A stretch of 64,000 nucleotides of DNA from assembly GCA_048569615.1 (NCBI GenBank), contig JBLIRK010000012.1, positions 1 through 64,000 on the forward strand, given 5' to 3'. Source of the DNA: JAYEPK01 sp048569615. GTDB lineage: Archaea; Thermoplasmatota; Penumbrarchaeia; Penumbrarchaeales; Penumbrarchaeaceae. The notes beneath the pieces were generated by a model that was not told the origin of the DNA, ran no database searches, and saw only the letters and a program-made list of their open reading frames with translations. Made by a program: the position numbers and the translations under genes. Every line of letters begins with the position of its first letter. Position 1 is the first letter of the stretch. This document shows, one piece after another, positions 10,401 to 18,461 of this stretch.

Positions 10401-11488
10401 AATGGACCGGACCTGCATCCACCTATGCTAATGAGCTGCTCATCCCGGACGGAGAATGGACACTGCAGTTCCGGACCGTAGATGATGCAGGGAACCATGC
10501 AACTTCAGAACCTTTGGACATAAAGGTGGACACCGAGGCACCTGTTTTTGATTGGATCATCTCACCCCACGCCCCACAAACTTCCACAGGATGGTATCTG
10601 TGCCGTCCCGAGGTCTCGGTGTCCACCGCTCCTTCGGATTCCCACCTTTTCTGGAAGGATGGAGCCATGGATGAATGGAAGAGCTTCGAAGGGTCCATCG
10701 AACTGGGGGAGGGAACGCATTTCCTTGAGCTCAAGGGATGCGACATAGCGGGCAACGAATATCTCCAGGTCGTAGGTGAGGTCAAGGTGGATCTTGAGGA
10801 CCCGCATCTGAACCTCCGCGGACTGGAAAACGGAAGTGTTTTCGGACCCGGCGACATCACCATTGATTGGGATGCATGGGACAGCTCCCCGGAATTGACC
10901 TATCATTACATATTGGACAGCGGAGAGTGGTTGGATGCGAAAGGAGAGGAAAACCTTGTATTTTCCAACCTTAAGGACGGTCATCATCGGTTCGGATTGA
11001 AAACGACGGACGAAGCTGGAAGGACCGCGGTGGAGTGGAGGGACTTCAATATAGATATCACGGGACCACGGATAATGTCAATTTCCCCTTCCGGAATGGA
11101 GGTAGGGATAAATACGAACATCGAGGTCCTCTTCTCTGAGGAAGTGGACAGCGAATCCATCGTTGTGAGAATACTTGGTGTCCCCGGGGAGGTCCAATGG
11201 TACGGTGACAGGGTTATTTTCCGACCCTATGCATGCCTTGAATACGGAACCACCTACACTGTCGATATATCAGGAACGGACACCTGCGGGAACGAGATAG
11301 GGTTCCAGGGTCATTCCTTCACCACATACCGGCTCGTGATCGAGAATGCGGATGACAATGGAGGGGATGAGGATATTGATATCACCCCTCTGATAGCAGG
11401 CATCTCCGTGATCTCCCTGGTATTGGGGATCGGAGCGACACTTATAGTCTTTAAAACCAAGGGGAAGAAGGGGAGAGAATCCACTTGA
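7466..11488 (+). CDS. Surface-anchored C25 (gingipain-like) cysteine peptidase
   Basis: This is a 1,340-residue extracellular protease. A signal peptide (1-28) and a pro-region lead into a C25 caspase-fold catalytic domain (about 196-580). The dyad is visible as His431 in GYFSHGQFSG and Cys463 in FAMACLTGWFD. Conserved GDYDLVPTR and DLAVGRLA segments are also present. A C25-type Ig domain follows (about 583-672). Five repeats with a PDGxNGxYxTPP signature resemble OmpL47/Ig-like stalk domains (about 673-1110). Next come a further Ig-like and a Big_5-like domain (about 1110-1295), one membrane helix (about 1306-1330) and a short basic tail. Unlike bacterial gingipains, which use a type IX sorting tail, it is held by its own helix. 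Secreted C25 peptidases have been reported from sediment Thermoplasmatota and linked to protein scavenging. Confidence 0.9.
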   Translation: MRSIVRIGLVLMLVLGSLGGLTVNHVSGTGEGAEEAENCLDLFITYDISSAIRNGYEYDRLTIDGGGIETGERGEEVPFVTFTFSIHGSLREAYVDFKDRVYVPAEPVPAMAPVVLGEESLIDGRWKGAAEIEMRTDWSLIEIGSSDGDHVYSLKIRPMDYREGAASIHRLATLRYSVDERNTWSGASSNTKKPVGDIDYLIITNKDLEEAVEPLAEWKTQKGLFTLVYTTEEIEELYDTGDLAAKMRHLVMDLEGQYDLEYLLLAGDYDLVPTRNTHNEYPASMYGEPSNFATDGYFACVDSGTSWNKDGDSRYGEYGEIDDVIPDLAVGRLAINDGEVMAKKVSDLVSREKNLTFSKDMPTSIHMAGDNGQNPGDSREIMEFFWEEYINGSLRGRETIYYDNSGTMQYSKNSFKEAVDEKSQVMGYFSHGQFSGIPNLFDKSDVQTLSDNGPDGMLFAMACLTGWFDRPTGGMISGPGDCFAEALTEEPGKGLVGYMGASRLAVGNTDTSYDGDAPGLQQDYYRAVRKVMDGKLEPAIGAIYRDAITSFASSFHPFPNSQYDGSKRTYMEYNLLGEPDQPLILSEPGMLRMEYSLSPDRSSVHVKVINGSNEPVEGAVVTVSRLEELGVKGRTDGNGESDLEIPPSNGGTITITAYRQGDIPDQDTFRLQDELAPSAFHSIFPSKPDGRNGYYRTPPNITVFGDEEVKVLYRWDDESEQEANDHSTITAPEGNHTLSYMVVDPAGHCSGWCSFNISVDGREPKIVFELEPPVPNGRNGIYRTCPEITIDSDEPILEAEYSMNGGPFISMDEGIGALEGKNEIEVRISDPAGNIGKGNVSFTVDSTSPLSTLGLSHFPDGENGWYVTPPRMDVRSDDPASYGEYRWNDGDWDRYGEPITAPEGVNILSYRSVDQAGNAEEERTVEFKVDTRPPEMRVFAEPSEPDGLNGFYLNPPIFKVEQSDGKVTYLIIPMDGDLEWTGPASTYANELLIPDGEWTLQFRTVDDAGNHATSEPLDIKVDTEAPVFDWIISPHAPQTSTGWYLCRPEVSVSTAPSDSHLFWKDGAMDEWKSFEGSIELGEGTHFLELKGCDIAGNEYLQVVGEVKVDLEDPHLNLRGLENGSVFGPGDITIDWDAWDSSPELTYHYILDSGEWLDAKGEENLVFSNLKDGHHRFGLKTTDEAGRTAVEWRDFNIDITGPRIMSISPSGMEVGINTNIEVLFSEEVDSESIVVRILGVPGEVQWYGDRVIFRPYACLEYGTTYTVDISGTDTCGNEIGFQGHSFTTYRLVIENADDNGGDEDIDITPLIAGISVISLVLGIGATLIVFKTKGKKGREST

Positions 11489-11522
11489 TACGGGTATTCT
11501 AATCGGCCCTCTTCTTCCTTTT

Positions 11523-11684
11523 TTATTTCTCCCACCTGATCTCGTGGTACATGGCATGGTGCTTCCCGATGAAATATCCGGCAAGCGCTCAAAGTAATAA
11601 CGGCATGAACACAGTCTGTCCCAGCAGCTCGATGTGGTTGACAGCCTCTAAGTGGGGACCAAGTTCCGGATATTGGCTCACCAT
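11523..11684 (-). pseudogene. Small membrane-protein-like ORF with in-frame TGA
   Basis: The minus strand shows a Shine-Dalgarno GGAGG (11691-11695) six bases before an ATG. A 53-codon frame with normal-looking codon use ends in TAA. Codon 32 is TGA (11589-11591), inside what would be a hydrophobic segment (TVFMPLLL then ALAGYFIG). After it the frame continues as a plausible membrane-protein end, KHHAMYHEIRWEK. TGA is the normal stop elsewhere in this window. The simplest readings are a sequencing error or a recent nonsense mutation (TGG, TCA, CGA or GGA to TGA). Programmed read-through or selenocysteine is possible but unsupported. Its promoter would have to lie in the divergent GNAT gene. 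I do not recognise the family. Confidence 0.42.
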
Positions 11685-11727
11685 TATAATCCTCCATCAC
11701 CATTGCTATCACGCTGGGGGAGCCTCC

Positions 11728-12168
11728 TTGAGCGGCAGATCGATCATCAGGGATATGAAAGAGGAAGATTACGATGCCGTGATGCGGGTATGGAAAGAGG
11801 CCGACCTCCCGCGCAAATGCAGCGGAAGGGATTCGAGGGAAGCCCTGCTTTCCGAACTGGAAAATGGAAAGAGCCGCCTTCTCGTGGCGTTGATCGACGG
11901 TAAGCTTGTCGGAACCCTGCTCGTTACCCATGACGGCCGAAAAGGTTGGATGAACAGACTTGGCGTGCTTCGGGGATACAGGGGCAGAGGAATAGCCTCG
12001 GATATGCTGGATGAGGGTGAGAAATGGCTCGAGGAATGCGGCATCGCGATATTCGCCTGCCTCATCGAGGGCCACAACGAAGGGTCCATGACCTTCTTCG
12101 AGAAGAAGGGGTACCAGGAGTTCAAGGGCGTGAAATATTTCACGAAAAGGCTCCATCCGGATGTTTAA
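11728..12168 (+). CDS. GNAT-family N-acetyltransferase
   Basis: This is a 146-residue acetyl-CoA-dependent transferase. The acetyl-CoA loop is clear as LGVLRGYRGRGIASDML, and the C-terminal beta-bulge region reads SMTFFEKKGYQEF. Similarity to GNAT proteins begins at SIIRDMKEEDYDAV. I therefore place the start at the TTG at 11728, which has GGGGGAG six bases upstream. The longer frame opening at 11551 lacks GNAT character. A TATA-like ATTATAAT lies near 11683. The last four bases overlap the stop of the convergent beta-helix gene. The substrate cannot be told from sequence; the short length and stand-alone fold fit a small-molecule or protein N-terminal acetyltransferase. Confidence 0.88.
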   Translation: MSGRSIIRDMKEEDYDAVMRVWKEADLPRKCSGRDSREALLSELENGKSRLLVALIDGKLVGTLLVTHDGRKGWMNRLGVLRGYRGRGIASDMLDEGEKWLEECGIAIFACLIEGHNEGSMTFFEKKGYQEFKGVKYFTKRLHPDV

Positions 12169-15100
12169 TTCCCTTCCTTCGGTCCGGGACGAATATATTC
12201 CTGTGTGGGAGGAAGCTCCTTGCGTGCTTCCTGCGCTTTTAAGGGCCCCCTTTCTATTCCCTTCAGGGCATCCCGGATTGTGCTGTCCTTCCCACGGCCT
12301 CCGATCTCCACTTCTTTTTTCTCGATCCCGGCCCGTGTCGTGCTTATCCTCATGAAAACTGCGAGAGCGCCGCCTGACAGCACCATCAGGACCATGAGCA
12401 CGATCATCCATGGAGATATCCTGTTACTATTCTTCCTGATATCTCCAGGATCCTCTTTAAGGAATGTAATATTGAAGATCGATGTCAATCCCGCCTTGTC
12501 CCACAACTTCACCTCTATCAAGGTCCCTTCCTTGACCTCGATCTCGTGATGATAGGTGAAATTGCCCTCGAAATCACCGACCAGCACACCGTTAATGGAA
12601 AGAGATACGAGTGCCAGACCGGAGCAGTTGTCGTAGAATCTACCGAAAACATCGAACCCGTTTGCCGTTTCCCTGCAGCGAAGTGATCCCAGTTCAGGGG
12701 GCGTCGTATCTACCATCACCGTCCATGAGATAGAGGAGGTTCTTGAAGCGGCATCCGTGACCGTAACTTCGATCCGGTGCTCCCCCTCCTCCACCTCGAT
12801 CACCGTCTCATTTGCGGTTAGTTCTTCTATATGGATATCGTCGATGGAGAGCGTCCTCTCCGTCACCCAAGTATCCTCAACTTCCTCCCATCTCAGGATG
12901 ATGACTGAGGATGTCGAATACCTGGGGGTGAGCATTCCCCATGTGAGGTCGGGTTTGTCATTGTCAACAAGGAAGCTTCTTTCCTCATGGAAGGAGTTTC
13001 CTGCGTTGTCCGATACGGAGAAGTTCATAACATGCTCTCCAAAATCGAGTATGAAATCCTTCCCCCCTCTGCTCTCATACAGGGTATTTACCCCGTCCAT
13101 GGTTATGAAAAGGTCCGTGATCCCGGCTGGGTCCGAGACATCCCATTCTATGGCAACGACCGGACCTCTGACCACTTTCCCCTGGGGAGGGGCGGTCAAC
13201 CTGACCTGCGGCGGTGTTGTATCCACAGTGAATTCCCAATCCGCCAGGGCCTTATTCCCGGCGTTGTCCACTGCGATCACAAGGAGAATATGCTTCCCCT
13301 CCTCCAGACCGTTCAGCTGCGCCGAGTTTTTTGTTTGATCATCGGACCAATCCTCCGAGTCCAGCCTGTATTTAAAATGCGAGATGCCGTATTCGTCGGT
13401 AGCCCTCCACTCCACCAAGGGATCCTTGACGGTCACATAAGGCCGCTTGTCGAGGATGTTCAATGCGGGTCTTTCGGTGTCCTTGATCAGGACCCGCCCC
13501 TCCTCGTAGTAGTTTCCGAACAGGTCGTAGAACCTGAGCCGCATGGTATTCGGTCCATCCTCTTCCAGGAAGACCTGCATTTTGTTCAGCCCGGTTACAT
13601 TGAACTTCGCTCCGGTCTCCCTCATCGAGATCTCGGAATGGGAGAGCTGGAACCAGGAGGGAACGCTCCAGGCAACATCAACAGTATGGTACATTGTTAT
13701 GACATCGCTCTCCGGAATTACGATGCAGCGGTGCCGGTCCGAGCCTATCGTGAACTCGCTCAGGTAGCCGCTAGTCCACCCTGCTTCGTCCGAGGCCTTT
13801 ACCTCTAATTTGTGCTCACCCGAGGACATGAGCTCATCGAATTTCATGCTCCGGGGATCCTCCTGATCGGTCCAGTCGCCGTCGTCGAGCCTGTAGCTTG
13901 CGGAATGCAGTGCCATGGCATCCTCGATCTCCCATCGGAACTTTACAAGGGGATTGGAGATCGCCGATCCGTTGACCGGGGATGCCATGGATATCTCCGG
14001 CGGTGTCGTGTCCACTTTCAGATCAAGGGACGCATTGATCATCCATCCCATCTTCTCAAAGGACCTGATCTCGATATCATGATATCCGTCGTTGAGGTGG
14101 ACAGCGGCCGATCTGTCCTCGTTGTCCATGAGAATCACATCATCATCCATGACAAGTTCAAGCTTCTCCACGGGGAAGCGCTCGTCGATCTCCCATGCGA
14201 TCTCCACATTATTCCATGTAAGCCACCCCCCCTCCTCCGGAGAGCCAATATTGATCATGTCTATGGAGTAGATGGTCTCAATCTGGATCTGGTCCCTACC
14301 CGTCAAACCAGCGACATCCACTGCTTCGATACTTATAGTATGAGTTCCCAGATCGATATCTATCTCCTCGCTCGTTTTGCCGGTGACGTTGATCATCGTA
14401 TCATTGTCATATATCAGCCAGACCTCTTGCACCGGAACATCGTGGTCATCGATGGTCCAGTTCACGGTCGTGTTCCTCATCAACTTCGATCCGGGGAGAG
14501 GATTCGTTATATTGACTTTCGGTGCGAGAATTCCATAATTGTGGGAGGTCAGCGGATAGAGGTCATAGACATCTCTGTAGTAACTGCTCACATTGTAAGG
14601 GATATCCACGATCCCGTCGCTGTCGTTGTCCGGTGTCCTGTGGTTCTGCCAGCAGTTACCAGCTCCATTCTCGTGGAAAAGGATGTCGAAGGTGCCGTAG
14701 GAATTCCAATCGGGATATATTTGCGGTCCGCTCCCGTTGTCAGCTGTTCCTCGATTGTGGTAGAACCAGTTCCGGGATATCCGGACGTTCATACCATAGG
14801 TGCGCCAATTAAAGGCCATGCCCTTAGAACAGTTCCTTACCTGATTGAAGCGTACGTGTGTGTTGGAAATGAATTGCGGACCTAGGGGAGTGACCTGGGA
14901 ATTCATAAAATAAATGCCAACACATGATTCGAATGTATTGTTGGTTATGCTGGTGAGCTTAGAAGTCGAATATGATCCCGCACCGGCGTACAGGGTCGTA
15001 TTGCCGTTAATGAACCGGTTGTAAGTGACATTCAGATACCATCCCTCGGTGATGTCCACCCTTGTCCGGTTGAAGGTGTTGTTGGTTATCTGACTTGGAA

Positions 15101-15599
15101 GTGTCGAATAGTACCACAGATATGTGTCATTGAAGTTAGAATCAGTGATATTCCCCGTTAATGACGTAAACCAGATCACACTGCTGTGGAAGATGGAGTT
15201 CCGGATTTCAATGAAGGGTGCTTCCAAGGTAATTTCGATCCCTTCCATCTCTAGATCAGCAAGTTCAAAGCGGCCGGAGGAGGTAAGATCCAATTCCTTG
15301 CCCCTCCACTGATCGCTTATCAGCTCCCCTGATACCAGTACCTTGTCGAACCCGATGAAGGAATATTCCTTCACCTGATGAACGAAGAATGAGGACCCGA
15401 TCTCTAGTATTCCGTTCCCGATAATCTCACAGGCATCCCCATCGATGAACTCAATTTCACATTCGGGCGGGAGTAGGAATTTGTCCGTGAGGGGTGCAGG
15501 TCCACTTGAACTCTGATTCCCATTAAGGGATGGGGAGAGGGGGAGCAGCAGCAGTGATAAAAACAGGAAAAACACTGCGGGCCCCCCCTCTTTGCCCAT
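12165..15599 (-). CDS. Surface protein: NosD-like beta-helix plus Ig-like array, membrane anchored
   Basis: This is a 1,144-residue secreted protein. A signal peptide (about 1-27) is followed by a right-handed parallel beta-helix (about 70-345) rich in ITNNTF/ISRNWF rungs. The helix closes with the D-x-D-G-I-x-D-x-P-Y...YPL signature usual at the end of NosD/CASH domains. Seven or eight Ig-like domains then run to about residue 1040. Each has a D-T-x-P-P-x-I boundary and an ending of the type H-x-(L/I)-x-V-x-A-x-D-x-A-G. One membrane helix lies at about 1065-1087. The charged tail ends in Pro/Glu-rich sequence. CASH beta-helices in other proteins often bind or cleave polysaccharides, but no catalytic residues can be assigned here. 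It converges on the GNAT gene with overlapping stops. Confidence 0.83.
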   Translation of the reverse strand: MGKEGGPAVFFLFLSLLLLPLSPSLNGNQSSSGPAPLTDKFLLPPECEIEFIDGDACEIIGNGILEIGSSFFVHQVKEYSFIGFDKVLVSGELISDQWRGKELDLTSSGRFELADLEMEGIEITLEAPFIEIRNSIFHSSVIWFTSLTGNITDSNFNDTYLWYYSTLPSQITNNTFNRTRVDITEGWYLNVTYNRFINGNTTLYAGAGSYSTSKLTSITNNTFESCVGIYFMNSQVTPLGPQFISNTHVRFNQVRNCSKGMAFNWRTYGMNVRISRNWFYHNRGTADNGSGPQIYPDWNSYGTFDILFHENGAGNCWQNHRTPDNDSDGIVDIPYNVSSYYRDVYDLYPLTSHNYGILAPKVNITNPLPGSKLMRNTTVNWTIDDHDVPVQEVWLIYDNDTMINVTGKTSEEIDIDLGTHTISIEAVDVAGLTGRDQIQIETIYSIDMINIGSPEEGGWLTWNNVEIAWEIDERFPVEKLELVMDDDVILMDNEDRSAAVHLNDGYHDIEIRSFEKMGWMINASLDLKVDTTPPEISMASPVNGSAISNPLVKFRWEIEDAMALHSASYRLDDGDWTDQEDPRSMKFDELMSSGEHKLEVKASDEAGWTSGYLSEFTIGSDRHRCIVIPESDVITMYHTVDVAWSVPSWFQLSHSEISMRETGAKFNVTGLNKMQVFLEEDGPNTMRLRFYDLFGNYYEEGRVLIKDTERPALNILDKRPYVTVKDPLVEWRATDEYGISHFKYRLDSEDWSDDQTKNSAQLNGLEEGKHILLVIAVDNAGNKALADWEFTVDTTPPQVRLTAPPQGKVVRGPVVAIEWDVSDPAGITDLFITMDGVNTLYESRGGKDFILDFGEHVMNFSVSDNAGNSFHEERSFLVDNDKPDLTWGMLTPRYSTSSVIILRWEEVEDTWVTERTLSIDDIHIEELTANETVIEVEEGEHRIEVTVTDAASRTSSISWTVMVDTTPPELGSLRCRETANGFDVFGRFYDNCSGLALVSLSINGVLVGDFEGNFTYHHEIEVKEGTLIEVKLWDKAGLTSIFNITFLKEDPGDIRKNSNRISPWMIVLMVLMVLSGGALAVFMRISTTRAGIEKKEVEIGGRGKDSTIRDALKGIERGPLKAQEARKELPPTQEYIRPGPKEGN

Positions 15600-15701
15600 G
15601 ATATTATTTCTTAGATCTCATACTATATGATTTTCGGTTCAATGTGAAATCGAGCGGTTGATAGGATTATCAATGCCCTGTTGCATTCGGGTCCGATGAC
15701 C

Positions 15702-17321
15702 ATGCGCTCCGATATTCTGAAAAGAGGTGTTGAAACGATGCCCCACAGGGCATTGCTTCGGGCGGCCGGCATCAATGATGATGACCTCGGGAAGCCGTTC
15801 ATCGGCGTTGCCAATTCATTCAATGACATCATTCCCGGCCATGTCCACCTGAGGGAGCTCGCCGAACATGTCAAGAGGGGGATAAAGGACGCCGGAGGGA
15901 TTCCCTTCGAGTGGGGGGTGCCAGGAATTTGCGACGGCATCGCCATGCACGTTTCCATGAGGCATTCGCTCCCCTCCAGGGACCATGTTGCCGACAATAT
16001 TGAGCTGATGATGCTCTCCCATTCCTTCGACGGATGGGTGGGGATCACAAACTGCGACAAGATAACCCCTGGGATGCTCATGGCCGCAGGAAGGCTTGAC
16101 ATTCCAGCCGTCATCCTCACCGGCGGTCCAATGAAGGCCGGGGAGCACGGAGGCAAGAGGATGGACCTTTCTTCGGGATTCGAAGCTGTGGGAGCCCTCA
16201 AGAAGGGGGCCATGCCGGAGGAGGAGGCCCGCATAATTGAGGATTTTTCATGCCCAGGTCCCGGATCATGTTCCGGGCTGTTTACGGCGAATTCAATGTC
16301 CTGCATGACAGAGGCCCTCGGGATGTCCATCTCCGGGTGCGCTTCGGCACTGGCGGTGTCGGACAAGAAGAGGGAGCAGGCATACCTCACCGGCAAGAGG
16401 GCGGTGGAGCTTGCAAAAGAGGGGATCGGACCGAGGTCCGTGATGACCGAGAATGCTTTCTTCAATGCCGTTGCTGTCTTTGTTGCAATGGGGGGCTCCA
16501 CAAACGTTGCCCTTCATCTTCCGGCAATAGCGGAAGAGAACGGCGTCGATCTGCCCTTGGACCTCTTCGACCAGCTCTCCAGGTCGATCCCGAACATCTG
16601 CCACATAAGACCTTCCGGTCCTCATTTCATGGAGGACCTGGACCGCGCCGGGGGAATACCCGGAGTGCTCTCGAGATTGAAGGAAAGATTGAAGAGCTCT
16701 GCTACGGTGGAGGGTGCTGATATCCTTCAGATCGCAGAGAGAGGCGTTGTTCTGGATAATGATGTGATAAGACCATTTGAGAATCCATTCTTTCATGAGG
16801 GAGGTCTCGCCGTAATGAAGGGGAGCCTCGCGAAGAGCTCGGTCGTGAAGCAGATCGCCGTCAGCGAAGAGATGATGGTCCACAGGGGGCCGGCAAAGGT
16901 GTTCCATACGGAGGAAAGCGTTCTTGAAGCCATCGAGGAAGGCTCCATCAAGGAGGGAGACGTTGTTGTCATCAATTTCATGGGACCTGCGGGAGCCCCG
17001 GGAATGCCGGAGATGCTCTCACCGACCGCCGCCTTGATGGGGGCTGGCTACAAGAGGGTTGCCCTGGTGACCGACGGAAGGTTCTCCGGCGCCACCAGGG
17101 GTCCCTGCATCGGGCACGTTGAACCGGAAGCATACATCGGAGGACCGATCGGACTTGTTAAGGATGGGGACCCGATCGAAATTGACATACCGAGGCGGCG
17201 GCTGGACCTGAAAGTCACACCGGATGAACTGCATGGAAGAGAGAGGGAGATGAACCCTCCTGAAAGGTACCTCACTCCCTTTCTCAGCAGCTACCGGGAC
17301 AGGATTCTTAGGAGAGGCTAG
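15702..17321 (+). CDS. ilvD: Dihydroxy-acid dehydratase
   Basis: This Fe-S enzyme of valine/leucine/isoleucine and pantothenate synthesis dehydrates 2,3-dihydroxy acids to 2-oxo acids. The frame runs at normal family length (539 residues from this start). It contains NSFNDIIPGHVHL, the metal and cluster motif NCDKITPGM (Cys118) and CPGPGSCSG (Cys184, Cys190). The AMGGSTNVALHLPAIA, GPAGAPGMPEM and TDGRFSGATRG segments also match the family. The PGH at the first position follows the E. coli-type enzyme. The start is uncertain: ATG 15702 gives the typical MRSD-K-G-V beginning, while ATG 15696 and TTG 15681 are in frame. A TATA-like ACTATATGA is near 15622. No other branched-chain gene is nearby. 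The stop is 5 bp from that of the convergent dodecin gene. Confidence 0.96.
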   Translation: MRSDILKRGVETMPHRALLRAAGINDDDLGKPFIGVANSFNDIIPGHVHLRELAEHVKRGIKDAGGIPFEWGVPGICDGIAMHVSMRHSLPSRDHVADNIELMMLSHSFDGWVGITNCDKITPGMLMAAGRLDIPAVILTGGPMKAGEHGGKRMDLSSGFEAVGALKKGAMPEEEARIIEDFSCPGPGSCSGLFTANSMSCMTEALGMSISGCASALAVSDKKREQAYLTGKRAVELAKEGIGPRSVMTENAFFNAVAVFVAMGGSTNVALHLPAIAEENGVDLPLDLFDQLSRSIPNICHIRPSGPHFMEDLDRAGGIPGVLSRLKERLKSSATVEGADILQIAERGVVLDNDVIRPFENPFFHEGGLAVMKGSLAKSSVVKQIAVSEEMMVHRGPAKVFHTEESVLEAIEEGSIKEGDVVVINFMGPAGAPGMPEMLSPTAALMGAGYKRVALVTDGRFSGATRGPCIGHVEPEAYIGGPIGLVKDGDPIEIDIPRRRLDLKVTPDELHGREREMNPPERYLTPFLSSYRDRILRRG

Positions 17322-17326
17322 AAAAT

Positions 17327-17536
17327 TCAATCCTCGTACTTGAAGGAGAGCTGGACCCTGGCCCGATAGGCCACGATCTTGCCGTCCTCGATCTTGGTAT
17401 CTAGCTTCACTACCTCGCAGATGCGGAGGTCCCTCAGACTTGCGGAGGCCCTCTCCACAGCGTTCTTTGCGGCTTCCTCCCAGCTGAACTGAGAAGACCC
17501 TACCAATTCTATGACCTTGTACACACTATCGGGCAT
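17327..17536 (-). CDS. Dodecin (flavin-binding small protein)
   Basis: The 69 residues match dodecin throughout: VYKVIELVGSS, SWEEAAKNAVERA, LRDLRICEVV and the closing RVQLSFKYE. Dodecins assemble into hollow dodecamers that bind FMN, riboflavin or lumichrome and act as flavin buffers. The flavin-stacking Trp is retained in SWEEAA. A strong Shine-Dalgarno, AGGAGG, precedes the ATG. It is the last gene of a probable three-gene minus-strand operon, 59 bp behind a small zinc-finger gene and a pentapeptide-repeat gene. Confidence 0.93.
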   Translation of the reverse strand: MPDSVYKVIELVGSSQFSWEEAAKNAVERASASLRDLRICEVVKLDTKIEDGKIVAYRARVQLSFKYED

Positions 17537-17595
17537 AATTGTTCCTCCTATGGGAAAACCGACATGCGACTCGGCATTTGATATAATTTGCCATA

Positions 17596-17778
17596 TTACG
17601 CAGGGACCTTCGGGGCCTCGGTCGGAGGATGGTCCGGGCAGTACCAGCCTTCGAAGGTCTTCACCCAGAAGGGATTCATTTTGATGGAAAACTCACCGAA
17701 GACCATCTTTTTTCCGCATAATACGCAGACCTGGCCCTTGTCCCCATTCTCATCCATTTCAACACCCGGGTCCGTCAT
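17596..17778 (-). CDS. Small zinc-finger-like protein
   Basis: This is a 60-residue protein with CVLCGKK near the middle and CPDH close to the end, a C-x2-C plus C-x2-H set fit to hold one zinc ion. The spacing between the pairs is about 26 residues and includes an aromatic-rich segment (NPFWVKTFEGWYC). Its ATG overlaps the stop of the pentapeptide-repeat gene (ATGA), so the two are translationally coupled. I do not recognise a named family; function is unknown. The N-terminus and the P-rich end look disordered. Confidence 0.75.
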   Translation of the reverse strand: MTDPGVEMDENGDKGQVCVLCGKKMVFGEFSIKMNPFWVKTFEGWYCPDHPPTEAPKVPA

Positions 17779-18398
17779 GCGACCATTTCTCCCTGGGGGT
17801 ATTGGGACCTTTTCGTATTGGTCATATCGGATCTCTCGGTCCTCGCATCCTTCATTACAGCTCCCCTGAGGTCAGCCGATGAAAGCAGCGCCATTGTGAG
17901 GTCCGCTCCGGTAAGGTCAGCTCTCCATAGTACAGCACCCTCCATTCGGGTCTTCTTCAGGTTGGCCCCTTTCAGTTTGGAGTAGCTGAAATCGGTCCGA
18001 AACAGCCACGCACCCTCGAGATCCGTGTTTGTCATGTCGGTTTCCCTGGCCAGGGCATCCATCATCTTGACCCTGCGGAGATCGCTGCTTGTGATCCGGG
18101 CCATGCTCAGATCCGCACCGGTCAGGTCTGCATCGGTCAAAATGGATTTATTGATCTTGGAGGAGACCAGGTCTGCGTATCTGAGGTCCGCCTCGGAGAG
18201 GTTGCATCGGCAGAGGTCCGCTCCGGTGAGGTCCGCCCGCATCAAGTCGAATCCGGTAAGGTTCTTTCCGGAGAGATCGATCCCTCTCAGATCGATCTGC
18301 ATCCTGGGATTCTCCATTCTCCATCTGTTCCATTCCTCGCTTCCCTTCTCAATGAGAGGGAGAAGCTCTCCTCTCTTTTCCGCATGGGCAGTTTCCAT
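17775..18398 (-). CDS. Pentapeptide-repeat protein
   Basis: Over residues about 35-200 this 207-residue protein is built from A(D/N)LxG-type pentapeptides, for example ADLTGADLCRCNLSEADL. These fold into a square right-handed beta-helix. There is no signal peptide or membrane helix, so it is probably cytosolic. Some members protect DNA gyrase by mimicking DNA, but nothing here shows that activity. The ATG has a strong AAGGAGGT site eight bases upstream. The gene heads an operon with a zinc-finger protein and dodecin. It diverges from an Lrp-type regulator across a gap with a perfect palindrome and a shared TATA-like box. Confidence 0.9.
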   Translation of the reverse strand: METAHAEKRGELLPLIEKGSEEWNRWRMENPRMQIDLRGIDLSGKNLTGFDLMRADLTGADLCRCNLSEADLRYADLVSSKINKSILTDADLTGADLSMARITSSDLRRVKMMDALARETDMTNTDLEGAWLFRTDFSYSKLKGANLKKTRMEGAVLWRADLTGADLTMALLSSADLRGAVMKDARTERSDMTNTKRSQYPQGEMVA

Positions 18399-18414
18399 GT
18401 TGATGACCTCCTTT

Positions 18415-18434
18415 TCCCATGATAGATCATGGGA
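18415..18434. promoter_or_regulatory. Perfect 20-bp palindrome, probable operator
   Basis: TCCCATGAT-AG-ATCATGGGA is a perfect 9+2+9 inverted repeat. It lies 16 bp before the pentapeptide-repeat start and just after the expected transcription start for that operon, a position suited to repression. The neighbouring Lrp-type regulator is the obvious candidate binder. Confidence 0.6.
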
Positions 18435-18461
18435 CTTTGCTTGCGGCTCCCTTTTCTTCCT

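Noticed and set aside
11589..11591. Selenocysteine or TGA-as-Trp decoding
   Set aside because: TGA ends many genes in the window, no SECIS-like hairpin was recognised, and the site is not in a redox motif. Mutation or read error is simpler.
11551..11727. 59-residue N-terminal extension of the GNAT frame
   Set aside because: It lacks family similarity and overlaps the opposite small ORF. The TTG at 11728 has a good ribosome site at the point where GNAT similarity starts.
11311..12411. 366-residue minus-strand frame
   Set aside because: It runs antisense to the GNAT gene and the ends of two real genes, and has no domain-like sequence; GNAT motifs on the other strand are clear.
12987..14885. 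Two long plus-strand frames (273 and 357 residues)
   Set aside because: They are antisense to the beta-helix/Ig gene, rich in His/Arg/Val from reversed Asp/Glu codons, and have no domains.
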